A DNA stretch of 64,000 bases from Paraspadella gotoi (GCA_051294375.1 CM119266.1:23646175-23710174), one strand, 5' to 3'. Numbered from the stretch's first letter, positions 1 through 10,006 are shown. Notes: generated by a model not told the origin, from the sequence alone. Numbers and translations are program-made.

Positions 1-56
1 AAGAGAGAGAGAAAAAGAGAGAGAGAAAAAGGAAAAAGGAGAGAGAAAGAGAAGGT
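1..56. repeat. GA-rich low-complexity sequence
   Basis: Purine-only run of GAGA and AAAAGG units at the window edge. It is simple sequence with no coding signal. Confidence 0.8.
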
Positions 57-145
57 AACGAAGACAGGGAAATATTCTCAGATGAAATAACATAGTCAGA
101 AGTATATTTTCCTCACTTCATCTAAACTTTGCTCTCGCTTTAACT

Positions 146-415
146 CGCCCCTGGGGGAGCAGTTTTTGCTCCCCAAGGGTTACCGCCCAGGGGCAGACTT
201 TTTTTTGGCCCCAGGGGGCTAAGCATTAAGGAGGGGCGCCGCCCTAATAGACCCAAAAAATATTGCCCCAGGGGAAACCCCCTGGGCGGCCCCTTCTCTG
301 TTATTGGTACCAATCCAGAGGGGGCGCCCCCTCAATGACCATAGTTTGTGCCTGCTCCCCCTGGAATAGTCTGCCCCCTGGGGCCGGCCATAAGGAGCCG
401 CCCCGCGGGCGGAGG
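146..415. repeat. Cluster of GC-rich palindromic hairpins
   Basis: At least seven CCCCTGGGG/CCCCAGGGG-type cores occur near 148, 186, 209, 265, 279, 357 and 375. One clear hairpin has an 8-bp stem, GGGGAGCA at 154-161 pairing with TGCTCCCC at 167-174. A perfect 12-bp palindrome, GGGGGCGCCCCC, lies at 320-331. The base composition is far more GC-rich than the flanks. No gene is visible. It resembles the hairpin clusters known from some organelle genomes, but the surrounding sequence is nuclear in character. The function is unknown. Confidence 0.6.
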
Positions 416-459
416 ATTGGGAGATGACATATCTCGCCATGGTCCCGTCCGGCCTAAGT

Positions 460-640
460 GGTAAACGTCATTTTCACATCGATGACCCGTGAGGTCCAAC
501 GAATTTACGTCGAGCGACACCAGGGTCGCCTCGCGGGCGTAAGTGGGCGTGTCTGCCCGAAGAGGAACTCCGGCGTCGCCACGTCAATTCGGGACCCATG
601 AAAATAATCTCGACGACACCGAATACTAAAGAGGCGGTTT
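460..640 (+). repeat. Left arm of ~180 bp inverted repeat
   Basis: This stretch is the reverse complement of about 918-1103, with only a few substitutions and small indels. Both arms hold the stretch reading GACCCGTGAGGTCCAACG. The arms enclose about 280 bp. This could be a TIR-like element, a fold-back element or a local inverted duplication. Reading frames that cross an arm look random. Confidence 0.8.
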
Positions 641-642
641 TC

Positions 643-742
643 TATGAAATTGGTGAACCAATATAAAAATTATCCATTCATTTAATAAATAAGCTATCTT
701 GCCCCTGACTTTGGCAGCTTTGGTGGTTTAAGGCCTCATCAC
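643..742 (+). repeat. Dispersed repeat family, copy 1
   Basis: It starts ATGAAATTGGT, continues AATTATCCATTCATTTAAT and AAGCTATCTTGCC, and ends near GGTGGTTTAAGGCCTC. Recognisable copies occur near 5187, 25174, 48531 and 55520. It sits between the arms of the 460-1103 inverted repeat. No pol III A/B boxes were recognised, so a SINE label is not justified. Confidence 0.65.
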
Positions 743-917
743 TTTTTTCTTTCTTTTTCTCCTTATTTTTCTTTTCTTTTTTCATTTTTCTTTTCATTTA
801 AAATCTGTTTGCATATAAACCCTGAGCCAACTATTTTCTCCCTAAATCAGTTTCGCCGATCAAAAAGAATTCTTTCGCCTCCCAACTTTGACTCCCACAT
901 CTTCTTACAGTCCCCCC

Positions 918-1103
918 CAACCCGCCTCTTTAGTATTCGGTGTCGTCGGGGAGAATTATTTTCATGGGTCCCGAATTGACGGGCGACGCCGGAGTTCCTC
1001 TTCGGGCAGACACGCCCACTTATGCCCGCGAGGCGACCCTGGTGTAGCTCGACGTAAATTCGTTGGACCTCACGGGTCATCGATGTGAAAATGACGTTAC
1101 CCT
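918..1103 (-). repeat. Right arm of ~180 bp inverted repeat
   Basis: Reverse complement of 460-640; see that entry. The similarity ends near 1103, just before a GACGACGA triplet stretch. Confidence 0.8.
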
Positions 1104-1235
1104 AGACGACGAGCATGGCGACGACGACGACTACGACGCTAACGACGAAGAGAAATTCTCAAATCATAAAGCATTGATGATCGGCTTAATGATGACTAAA
1201 TTTCAGCGTATCGACCCCGCCATATAAATGGCCAA

Positions 1236-1242
1236 CTTTTCT

Positions 1243-1329
<87 letters not shown>
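1236..1329 (+). repeat. (CT)n microsatellite
   Basis: Nearly uninterrupted CT dinucleotides with occasional CCT/TTC slips. The serine/leucine-rich frames through it are simple-sequence translations. Confidence 0.95.
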
Positions 1330-1331
<2 letters not shown>

Positions 1332-1841
1332 GTCCGTTTGTCAGTTTTGTTTACAGTTAGACGGTCATTTCTGCGAATACGGAAATGGATTCGTCGTCCG
1401 AGTTGATTGTAGAACGGACATCGATTGATCTGTGTGTTTAAGAATCCCTGCGCAACTGGAGAACCAAAAAATCAAAACTTGGCAATTCCGAGCTTTGCCA
1501 TTTCATTATCTAATCAATCCCGCGAATTAACCTATCGCGTTCCAACCCCAAGTGACACTTCGGGCCAACCCCGATCCCCGATCCGCTCCAAACTTTCCTC
1601 TCAAATCAGATTTCCTCCTCGTAAATTATGACGCAATCGATTTCAGACGAATCGAAACTCGTTTAGGGCGACGACGACGATAGCGACGACGACGAACGAC
1701 GAGGACGGCTCGATTCGATTAAAGTCCTTTTCGCCCTCCCGCCAAGGAGAGACTGAGAGAGAGGTAGAGAGAAGAGGCATTCGTCGTCAAAGTCTAGACA
1801 CGCAATCCGCTGCCCGCGTAATCGGACTCAGTCTCCCGCGT

Positions 1842-1873
1842 CCTCTCTCTCTCTCTCTCTCTCTCCTCTCTCT

Positions 1874-1909
<36 letters not shown>

Positions 1910-1924
1910 CTCCTTCTCTCTCTC
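1842..1924 (+). repeat. (CT)n microsatellite
   Basis: Interrupted CT tract. A further CT tract follows at 2179-2232. Confidence 0.95.
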
Positions 1925-2008
1925 ACCCCCTCGTTTCCGCTTTCTAATAAACGGGGGAGGGATAAATCGACAGAGATGGAGAGACCTCGCGACGGCCCCG
2001 CCGTGACG

Positions 2009-2033
2009 GTCACGTGACGGCTCTCACGTGACC
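2009..2033. promoter_or_regulatory. Two adjacent CACGTG (E-box) sites
   Basis: A perfect 10-bp palindrome GTCACGTGAC is at 2009-2018 and a second TCACGTGACC at 2024-2033, with centres 15 bp apart. This form matches the E-box preferred by MiT/TFE and USF-type bHLH-zip factors (established knowledge). The local sequence is GC-rich and lies between two CT tracts. No transcription start or adjoining exon could be assigned, so a regulatory role is inference. Confidence 0.3.
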
Positions 2034-2175
2034 TTGACGCTCGCCGCTGTTCATCATCGCGGATCGAGGGATTCTGTGAGTTCCGCCAGAATCTGACTAG
2101 CAAAGGCGCCGCCAAAGGATTCCACTGAATCGGCGATCATTCGTCTCCTTCGTCCATCCACCTCTGTCTCGCTCC

Positions 2176-2231
<56 letters not shown>

Positions 2232-3715
2232 ACACTAAGGGCGGCTCAGGACAGAGACGTCGGCTGATACGACGTGGTTGAGCGATCGCAGACGGACAGA
2301 CGGAGAGAAAAAAAGGAGAGAGAAAAAGAGAAGAGAGAGAGAAATAAAAACCAGCAAATTTCTCTTCCGATTTTTTTTTTTTTTTTAGAAGCATTCAAAT
2401 TGAAATCGTATACTCCGACTCCGAGATTTCTTTTCGTCAAGAGGGTCCTATATGGATAATACTATGCCCCATTTGTTTTCTGATCCATTTTCACCAAAAT
2501 CCACTTGGGTCCTAGGATACTTTTCATCTTGGCCGACAAATCCAAACTCAATTCATCTCGCATCACAATTTTTTTTCTTTTTCTAATTTACGGTGTAACC
2601 CTTTCTTTCATCAGGAAAAAAAAAGAAAGAAAATTCGGCTAATGATAATCGACATCGAAAAAAAAGAAATTTAAAAAAAGAAAAGATGAAAAATCGTTCT
2701 TTTTTTTTCTGGACGAGTGAGGATCGCGCGCCATGACGTGGCCAATCGGATTAAACGCGTTGTCGAATGGTCGAAGAAATCTTGGCGTATTGAGACGACG
2801 ACTCGTGATTGGTCGAATTTTTCCCGACCAAAGTCGGACTCGCGGATTTTTTTTTTTCGGGGATCGAGATGAAACGCGGATCACAGGACGTGATTTATCC
2901 GACGCGGTCTCCGAGCAGGAAGATTAGAAGGAGGCGAATCGTGCGTTTGGGGGAGAGAGGGAGAAGGGGAGGAGCAGGAAGAAAAAAAGGGAGAAGGTGG
3001 AAATGGGGAGAAAGGAGAGAGGGAGAAGTGGAGGTAGACCAAAGTGTGCAAAGTTGGCAAAACCAAATGCGAAGAAACACAAAAGGGAAAAGGACAAGAA
3101 CAATAACATTTTTCAGAAAGATTTTTCGAATCAGAGAAAGACAGAGAGAAAAAGACTCTAATTTATGAGAAGAGAACGAGAGAAGAACATGGAATAAAAC
3201 ATAATTTTGACGAGACTCTGACATGATTTTTTCGAAATGGGAAGGTAAAAACAAACAAGAGGAAAAACCACAAGGATAAATTCGACACGAAATCGTGACG
3301 GGAAAAAAACCGAAAAGAAACTAAAGGACACCTCATTTTTTATAATTAATCAGTGACCCAAAATATTAGTTTCTTTATCTCCTTGAGTTGAAGGACTCCT
3401 TCGAGTAAGGCAGGTCAGTTTCTTCTACCCCCGGGCCAAGTAGTGTCCGGAATCCTCGTTAACACTTGTCTTTTCAATTTTTGGCCTCTAAGTCCAACTT
3501 GTTATCTGGCTTCTCAGTCCTTCTCTCTCATCCTTGGCCTTCCCGTCTCGTCTGGCTCATTTTTCCGCAGAGGCCACTCGCTCCCTTCCGCCGTTTTCGC
3601 CCCGTCGTCTCGCGGTCCGCCTCGGCGCGGCGAAACCGCGAGGTCGAGCCCGACGGGGCCTTTGTCGGCCGACCCGACGTGCGACCACTGGAAAGCAATA
3701 AAACCATAAACTGTC

Positions 3716-3784
3716 CGCCCGTCGTCGTTTTCGTCGTCGTCGTTTTCGTCGTCGTCATTTTCGTCGTCGTCGTTTTCGTCGACA
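3716..3784 (+). repeat. 18-bp minisatellite, (GTC)-rich
   Basis: Four tandem units of roughly GTCGTCGTCGTTTTC. The valine/phenylalanine-rich frames through it are repeat artefacts. Confidence 0.85.
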
Positions 3785-4182
3785 TTTTATTTGCCAACAG
3801 CGCGTATTGTTTCGCAAAAGGAGTAATGTTTGTTGATACGGTGCCATGAAGTTCCAGCGAGAAATAAGGGTTGTGGCATTGTATGGTCAAAACATGACGG
3901 GAGGGGCGAAATACAAGGTCACGCACCAGTCGGTTCCACCCCCAGAAAAAAAAATATTCAAATATTTATGGGAAAATACCGGAATGAAAAAATATATATC
4001 ACCTGTAACAATTCCAACAACGAAAAACACGACTAAAATTAATAAAACCATTTGGTTTTATTTTCCTCTTGAAAAATAAAATAACAATTTCAAACCTTTT
4101 TTTTTTTCGTTATTACAATATTAGGGAATCGGAGAGCGCTCTCGAATAAATTCGTATTACTCATTGATATATATTAAAATAA

Positions 4183-4490
4183 TTAGTCAAACCTAAAAAT
4201 CCGCCGTATCTTTATGATTAATCCCCCATAGAAAAAATGATCTCTCCGATCCTTCGCCATCTTATTCCTCCCCCTCATGAGGCTCACTCGACCATGAGCG
4301 CCCCTGCCCCGGGCTGGTCTCGATATCGTAGCCCCATCTGAGCATGGTGCGCCAAACGAGCAAAAGGATCCTTGGTCTCGTCCTCTTGCGAACCACGCCT
4401 TGGGTTCGTTGTTGTTGCCCTCAGCATCTTTGAAGACGTAAGACTGCAGCCTTGCAGAGAAGTCACTCGGAGAGGCTTGCCCGCGTGGAT
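4183..4490 (-). CDS. Micro-exon gene, terminal exon (two readings)
   Basis: The acceptor is TTTTTTCCACAG. Joined to the short exon 10, the frame reads PRGQASPSDFSARLQSYVF onward and stops at 4183-4185. Joined to the longer exon 10, the frame reads IHAGKPLRVTSLQG onward and stops at 4284-4286. Both are phase-consistent, and the sequence alone does not settle which is used. The second could be an alternative isoform. Confidence 0.4.
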
Positions 4491-7049
4491 CTGTGGAAAA
4501 AAGGAGTTTTGAAATTGAATTGTGGCTTTTGTGGTGAAACGGGGAATAAGATTGGGTGTACGAAGTTAATATAATTTTTCGGACTAATGATTGGGTTACA
4601 AACTATACATTATATATGTATATGCATATATAGTATTGCCCAAAATGACGAGTACACTGTACAGTCTGAACAGTAGCAGTAATTTAGCCATTGAGCAAAA
4701 TCAAACGGAAGTCCCTCTCGGGCGCGTCTTTATGTTTATCATTCTATAACCGTTGTACGTTGAAACCTGTCAAAACATTTATTAGGACCTCAATCTCCAA
4801 ACTCTTGACTAGTCAACGCGTCACCTTGAGATCGTCTGTAATCTTCGTGCAGTCTCCGTCTCCAGAATCGCTTTTCTTGGACAGGCGATGTGAGGACCCA
4901 TGAGGTCCGAGTCGTAGTCGACTGCGGAACATGTGACCCCAGTAACTCTCACCGGGGGACACGAGTGAGCTCAGATTGTTCCAGGCAACGCTACCGATCC
5001 ATTCCCGCCGTCTGATCCGAAGGGGAAGAGAAAGGGGTAAGCCTACTTACCTTCCTTACCGTAAGCAATCGGGTAAGTTTTATAATGTCGTGGTAGCTAC
5101 AATAAATTGATATGGATGGAGAATGAAATTATTGAATGGTCATTGAATAATATATATTTTTATGGCGGAACGAAAACTTCTTATTTATGAAATTGGTACA
5201 ACCAATATATGTTTAGAAAAATTTTAAGCTAATTAGTGGCAACCAAAATGATTATTTAAATTTTGTTTTTAATAATCATGAAATATTCAAACTAGACTTT
5301 GTTCTGAATTATCTTTTAGTCAATGCTCTTTTTTAATATTTTTGCTTTCATGATTATGTTTTATTTGTACGTATATAACCCTGATACCAATAAAAAGTAC
5401 TACAATCAAGATGTAACTACTTTTGTAGCAGTGATTGAGAGCGTCGCTCGCCTCATCTTCTTCTGATCTTACGACCCATTCCAAAAGTAACGAGGAGCCC
5501 GAGCAGGACTTCGCCTTTGCCACCGATGGTTCTCTGACAAACATTGTTTAACAATTAATTAGCACAGTTTTTTTTTCGCCAATAATTTCGGAACAAATTA
5601 ACTAACCCTTCTGCGTTTTGGGTATGGACAATTCCAGGGAATCGTTGATCGTTTTGAATGGGTCGCTCTGGTCCAGATCTATGTCAAACGTATCAGCCAT
5701 CATAACCTCTGCGTGCGAGAAAGTTTGAGAGATTTATCAGTACGTCCTTCTGAACTATATATACAATATCATAAACATTAAGGGCAATAAGGCAGTGTTT
5801 TTCCTAGAGTCTTTCCGTCGGGTCATCCTGGTCTTTGACATTCATTTCGTCATCGTCTCTCACGTGCTTGTCGGCGCGCCGTCCTCGCCACGGATTTCTG
5901 CAATGTCTTGCGTTCTCGAGTCGATCCTTCGATTTATTAGTTAATCCATCGATCCTCGACCTTTGGTATTTCGAACCGGAAGTAAATGGAACGGAGGACA
6001 GAGAAAATATATTTATAAGGAAATAAAAATAATTAACCTAATAACAATTATCGGTCAAAACATACGAGCGTCCTTGATTTGTTCAACGAGTTTCCTTGTT
6101 GTTCCGCATATTCTGCCAAATAAATTACAAAAATTCCCGGGCTTATTAAACTGCACGGTTCACCGGGCATACGTGTAAAAAAATAAAATCCGTGACGGAT
6201 TTCTTTACCAGGTTTCAAATTCTTCTCGAGCAGATCATGATCTTTTTACCCATTTCTTCCGCGTCTGGTGAAAAGTTAGAGTTAAAGAGAGCCAAGATGA
6301 TTTAATTGTTAGCACGACAAATAAAAACTAAAATAAATATAATTTGAGAAACTGACTTACGTCCATACGGCTTCTCTCTTAAACACATTTCTACTCCTGA
6401 AAAAACGTTTGATCGTATACAAAACCCATAATTTAAAATGTCCTGACGACAAAAATGAGGATTGGTACTTTTTTTCGTTTTCAAAATGAAGGTAAGTTGG
6501 TAAGGTCCGTGTCTAGGATCCATCTGTAAAATAAAAGTTATTGCAATGTCATTTTCATTCAATCACAGTCATACTTCTTTGCGTTCACCTTCATACGCAA
6601 TAATACTGGCTTTGGCTTTGCCTTTATCACTGAAAGAAATAAGTATAAATATTTGCCAATTAAGATTTTCTCATTGGAACAACAAATTTTAAACATAACT
6701 ATACCACTCTCTTGCCATCCTGGATGTTTCCGTTAAACCGTCCATTTCGTCTTTATGTCTGCGGCTTTATTCAATCAGGGTCAGATGAATTGGAAAAACG
6801 ATCGGTCAAAAATGAAACAGAAAATTTGTTTTTTACTTCCCATAGGTTAATAATAATAATAATATATCATCATGTTAACTCACGATCGGAAGATCTGGTA
6901 TGCCGCCTGGATGAAACGGAAATAATAATAAACAACTATGAGCGATAAAAAAGAAAGCCATGCCATGCCACGTCCCTCTCTTTCCCTCGGCTCACTCGAG
7001 GAGAGAACTTTGCTCTTCAAATCGGTGAACTTGATGAAGTTTGACGATG
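4183..7049 (-). CDS. Micro-exon gene model, product unknown
   Basis: About 11 small exons read right to left: 6996-7049, 6705-6758, 6589-6629, 6361-6396, 6209-6264, 6066-6112, 5864-5897, 5607-5708, 5473-5533, 4953-5011 and 4183-4490. Each has an AG acceptor and a good GT donor (GTAAGT, GTAAGA, GTGAGA, GTATGT, GTGAGC among them). Phases agree across every intron once one frame break in exon 5 is allowed. Introns are 73 to about 460 bp. The product would be about 284 residues: a charged N-terminal part (LEHKDEMDGLTETSRMAREC), a basic stretch (KSVARTARRQAQV), an acidic stretch (MADTFDIDLDQSDPF) and a Trp-containing C-terminal part. I do not recognise the family. The first exon and terminal exon are uncertain. 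Short exons give open frames easily, so this needs RNA support. Confidence 0.45.
4953..5011 (-). CDS. Micro-exon gene, exon 10
   Basis: 59 nt, acceptor CTTCGGATCAG after a pyrimidine tract, donor CCG|GTGAGA, phase 2 in and phase 1 out. It encodes RREWIGSVAWNNLSSLVSP. A second donor AAG|GTGACG at 4824 would extend it to 4825-5011 and leave in phase 0. Confidence 0.45.
5187..5225 (+). repeat. Dispersed repeat family, fragment 2
   Basis: It matches the start of the family (ATGAAATTGGTACAACCAAT) and lies in the intron between exons 9 and 10 of the micro-exon gene. Only the 5' part is recognisable. Confidence 0.5.
5473..5533 (-). CDS. Micro-exon gene, exon 9
   Basis: 61 nt, acceptor TTTGTCAG, strong donor TC|GTAAGA, phase 1 in and phase 2 out. 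It encodes NHRWQRRSPARAPRYFWNG. Shifting the acceptor by two bases opens another frame (EPSVAKAKSCSGSS), but that frame lacks a phase-matching donor. Confidence 0.45.
5607..5708 (-). CDS. Micro-exon gene, exon 8
   Basis: 102 nt, the longest internal exon. Acceptor CGCACGCAG, donor G|GTTAGT, phase 1 in and out. It encodes VMMADTFDIDLDQSDPF followed by KTINDSLELSIPKTQK. This is the most protein-like stretch in the model. Translation could also start at one of its two adjacent ATG codons. Confidence 0.5.
5864..5897 (-). CDS. Micro-exon gene, exon 7
   Basis: 34 nt, acceptor CATTGCAG, donor C|GTGAGA, phase 0 in and phase 1 out. It encodes the basic stretch KSVARTARRQA. Confidence 0.4.
6066..6112 (-). 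CDS. Micro-exon gene, exon 6
   Basis: 47 nt, acceptor TTTATTTGGCAG, donor C|GTATGT, phase 1 in and phase 0 out. It encodes YAEQQGNSLNKSRTL. Confidence 0.45.
6209..6264 (-). CDS. Micro-exon gene, exon 5 with frame break
   Basis: 56 nt, acceptor TTTTCACCAG, donor G|GTAAAG. The first half reads AEEMGKK in the incoming phase. The second half reads HDLLEKNLKP in another frame, which is the one the next exon needs. The switch falls on a five-base homopolymer at 6243-6247, where one lost base would explain it. Either an assembly indel or a real disabling mutation is possible. Confidence 0.35.
6361..6396 (-). CDS. Micro-exon gene, exon 4
   Basis: 36 nt, acceptor TTTTTTCAG, donor C|GTAAGT, phase 1 in and out. 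It encodes VEMCLREKPYG. An upstream in-frame extension from a TTTTACAG acceptor at about 6521 is also open, so the exon could be longer. Confidence 0.4.
6589..6629 (-). CDS. Micro-exon gene, exon 3
   Basis: 41 nt, acceptor TTTCTTTCAG with a good pyrimidine tract, donor G|GTGAAC. Phase 2 in, phase 1 out. It encodes DKGKAKASIIAYE. A longer form ending at a GTATGA donor is also possible. Confidence 0.45.
6705..6758 (-). CDS. Micro-exon gene, exon 2
   Basis: 54 nt, acceptor GCCGCAG, donor TG|GTATAG. It enters and leaves in phase 2, matching both neighbours. It encodes HKDEMDGLTETSRMARE, a charged helical-looking segment. Confidence 0.45.
6996..7049 (-). CDS. Micro-exon gene, exon 1 (first recognised)
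   Basis: 54 nt, acceptor CTTCAG, donor GA|GTGAGC, ending in phase 2. It encodes KLHQVHRFEEQSSLL. An ATG lies 10 bases upstream in the same frame (MVSIVFSIVK), so this could instead be the initiating exon. The opposite strand is also open here and has its own GTAGGC donor at 7080, which lowers confidence. Confidence 0.35.
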
Positions 7050-7169
7050 CTGAAGACGATGGAGACCATGATGATGCAGGTAGGCGACGGTCAGCCCATC
7101 GTCGCCATACGCACTTCCGACTGACGAGGAAAAAGAAACAAAACCAAAACAAAATAAAACGGAAATGAT

Positions 7170-7670
7170 AAACAAACGATTTTCGTAAACAATCAATCTC
7201 CTTATTTACTATATTAGACTAAAATTAGACTAATTTTTGGGTTTTTTTTATCCTCACATCGCTCGGCATTTTTTTTTCCGTCGATGTGACGACGAAAAGA
7301 TTAAATTCCGAGTTGACATTCTTTTCTTTCCCGCTGCATAGCGAGGAATTGTATCGACGGATTTTAACCGAGTATTTTAATCGAGTATTTTCGATGGTTT
7401 TATCGAATATTCGACGGATTTTAAATCTTTATTAGGTTATTAATTCGATTCTTTCGAATGTTTTCAAGTCAGAGTATTTATTCCTTTCATTTCATAGTAT
7501 TCTTCGGATAGATTTCCACTGCCTTAGTATACCAACAGATAACGCTGGAAAAAAAAAAAACAAAGAAACATAAGTTTTTCTGTTCTCCGTAGATAAAACT
7601 TGGATCCAGTTTTTTCTGTTTTTGTCGTTGTTGTAGTAGTTTTTTTTAAATTTCATTTTTTTTTGTTGTT
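7170..7670. other. Noncoding stretch, no gene seen
   Basis: AT-rich sequence with T-runs and TCGA-containing direct repeats (TCGAGTATTTT and similar near 7380-7440). No exon or structured RNA was recognised. Confidence 0.5.
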
Positions 7671-7674
7671 TCCC

Positions 7675-7770
7675 GCCTGTCGTCGTCGTTCTGACGCCGT
7701 CGTCGTCGTCGTCGCCGCCGTCGTCGCCATCGTCGCCATCGTCGTCGTCGTCATTGTCGTCGCGTCGACG
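7675..7770 (+). repeat. (GTC)n triplet tract
   Basis: CGTCGTCGT units with GCC and ATC interruptions. Both strands are open through it because of the triplet structure. Confidence 0.9.
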
Positions 7771-8256
7771 AGACGTTACTCCATTGACGCCATGACGTAT
7801 TCCGACGTCATCCCGCGCCAAAGCGACGAGAGTCTATTTTCTTTATTGCCGAAATAATAAAAACCCGCGCTGACGCATCTGGGTCCCGAAGAGATGAGAG
7901 AAGGCGTCGCCCCTGGGGGTGGGAAGGGGGCGTCAAGGTTGGTCGAGGGTGTTGGTGTGATGAGGCTTTTGGAGAACGGGGAGAGCAAAAAAGGGAATGG
8001 TTGACTTTATCTTGTAATGATGTCGGTGCGTATATATTTGGGAGAACAATAAAGATATAGTAGAACGAAGAAACGATTTTATGATTCAAGACGACAAATT
8101 CTCTGATATATTCTTTTCTACCATTTAGCCTCAAGATAATGTCATATCTTTCATATCAAAATCGATAGTTTTTCCAAATTTTATGATTTTCAGGTCAGGA
8201 TTGGTCGTCTGAAGAGATATTTTCAGAGAAAATGAGCGAAAAGCAGGTATAAATGT

Positions 8257-8260
8257 GCAA

Positions 8261-8337
<77 letters not shown>
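8257..8337 (+). repeat. (GA)n microsatellite
   Basis: Long GA dinucleotide tract. A second one follows at 8590-8676. The RERER-type frames are repeat translations. Confidence 0.95.
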
Positions 8338-8339
<2 letters not shown>

Positions 8340-8597
8340 TTGAACAACCGCGAGTGAGAAAGGAGACATGGGAGAGAGTGATTTACCCCAGTTTCCGTCA
8401 ACTCCACCTCTCACGCGCCACCGACGCGGAGTCGCCCGCGTCACGCGCACTCGTGATAATGTCGATATAAAAAGAGAATAAAAACGGGAGAGAGAGAAGG
8501 AAAAAAAAAGGAGAGGAAAATGAAAATGGGGGAAAAAGGAGGAAGAGAGAAAAAACGTTATTCATCCGATGTCGAGCGACCAAATCATCTGAGAGAG

Positions 8598-8680
<83 letters not shown>

Positions 8681-8976
8681 TCTTGAGAGAAAATTCGCTT
8701 GCGACTTTGTATTTAACTTTCTTACACGGTTTCCTCATTCTCCATTCCATTCATTATTTCTTATATATACTTCATCCTATCTTCTCTACTCTACTCTCTT
8801 ATCTTTTCCCATCTCCCATCTTTTCCCCTCTCTTTTCTTCTTCTCTTTCGTTCCCTCCCTCCTCGAGTCCGGCCCCTTTCTCTCGCTGTCATAACGTACA
8901 TAAATTCTGACGGAATATCGCCAGCGATAATGAGAAAAAGCTGAAGCCGCTGGAACGGAGACGACGAAACAATGGA

Positions 8977-8986
8977 AGCAAGGACG

Positions 8987-9056
<70 letters not shown>

Positions 9057-9060
9057 GGCG
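8977..9060 (+). repeat. (GAC)n to (GGC)n compound triplet tract
   Basis: About ten GAC units run directly into about fifteen GGC units, giving poly-Thr/poly-Ala or poly-Arg frames. Pure CpG triplet tracts of this length are unusual in methylated genomes. Confidence 0.9.
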
Positions 9061-9476
9061 GCGCAGCGGCAGCAGCCGTGGTGGCAGCGTCGATGAAGAA
9101 TTCCAGATGTTGAATGAGAATTTTGCGATGTGTATGTGTTTTACTCATTACATATGTTTCTAAAATTAAATAAAAATAAAATACAATGTGCGATATTCGT
9201 TAGGTAATATTTGTACATTCCATTCACTATGATAGATTCATTCAGAATCATCCGTCTCCCCTCGTCTCGCAAGATGACCTATTTAAAACAAAGTACAAAA
9301 CTCAGGAGAGGATCAAAAAAGAAAGACGGAAAACGCTCTTTAAATCCTTTTTGTTCTCGTTCACATCATTTATACTCACTTTCATATTCATATTCACGGC
9401 AAGGATTTCAACATGGAACGAAAAAATTTATAAGCAAATGAAGATATTTTTTTTCCTTCCATTTTTCAGGTTTTTT

Positions 9477-9605
9477 TCTTTCTTCTCTCTTCATTCTTAC
9501 TTTCTTTATTTTTTCTTTCTTTCTTTCTTTTTTCTTTCTTCTTTCTTTCTTTTCTTTCTTTCTTTCTTTCTTTTCTTTCTTTCTTTCTTTTTTCTTCTCT
9601 CTCTT
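9477..9605 (+). repeat. (CTTT)n tetranucleotide tract
   Basis: TTTC units with slips, followed by CTCTCTTC. A CT tract follows at 9718-9791. Confidence 0.9.
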
Positions 9606-9728
9606 CTTTTCTTGTTTCTTTGTTGATGAATGTTTCTCCCGAAACAAGGATTAGCTCCTTCGGCGTTCCTTCCTTAAATCGCGGCGAAAATTCAAACGCT
9701 ATTCGCGCGTGCTCTCTTCTCTCTCTCT

Positions 9729-9790
<62 letters not shown>

Positions 9791-9981
9791 CTTTATTTCG
9801 GGTGATTTTTTTTTCCTTTCAGTTTTTTTTAGTGAAGCGACTTTGAAGTTTAAAAAAGAAAATAGAAAGAAAAAAGTTGGAATTTTTTTTTTCTTCTCGG
9901 ATGTAATTAACTTAACGGGTTTTTTTTTCGGTGGCGGTTTTTTTTTTTTTTTTTTTTTTTTGAAATTCAGAGACCCAACTT

Positions 9982-10006
9982 NNNNNNNNNNNNNNNNNNN
10001 NNNNNN
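9982..10006. other. Assembly gap, 25 N
   Basis: Run of exactly 25 N between a poly-T stretch and an AAAAG repeat. No duplication is evident across it. Confidence 0.99.

Noticed and set aside
7600-7857. Hydrophobic valine-rich frame that looks like a membrane protein
   Set aside because: It is the translation of a (GTC)n tract; the opposite strand gives poly-Asp.
8255-8470. RERER- and SLSLS-rich open frames on (GA)n/(CT)n tracts throughout the window
   Set aside because: Dinucleotide repeats stay open in every frame that lacks a stop; they have no other coding features.
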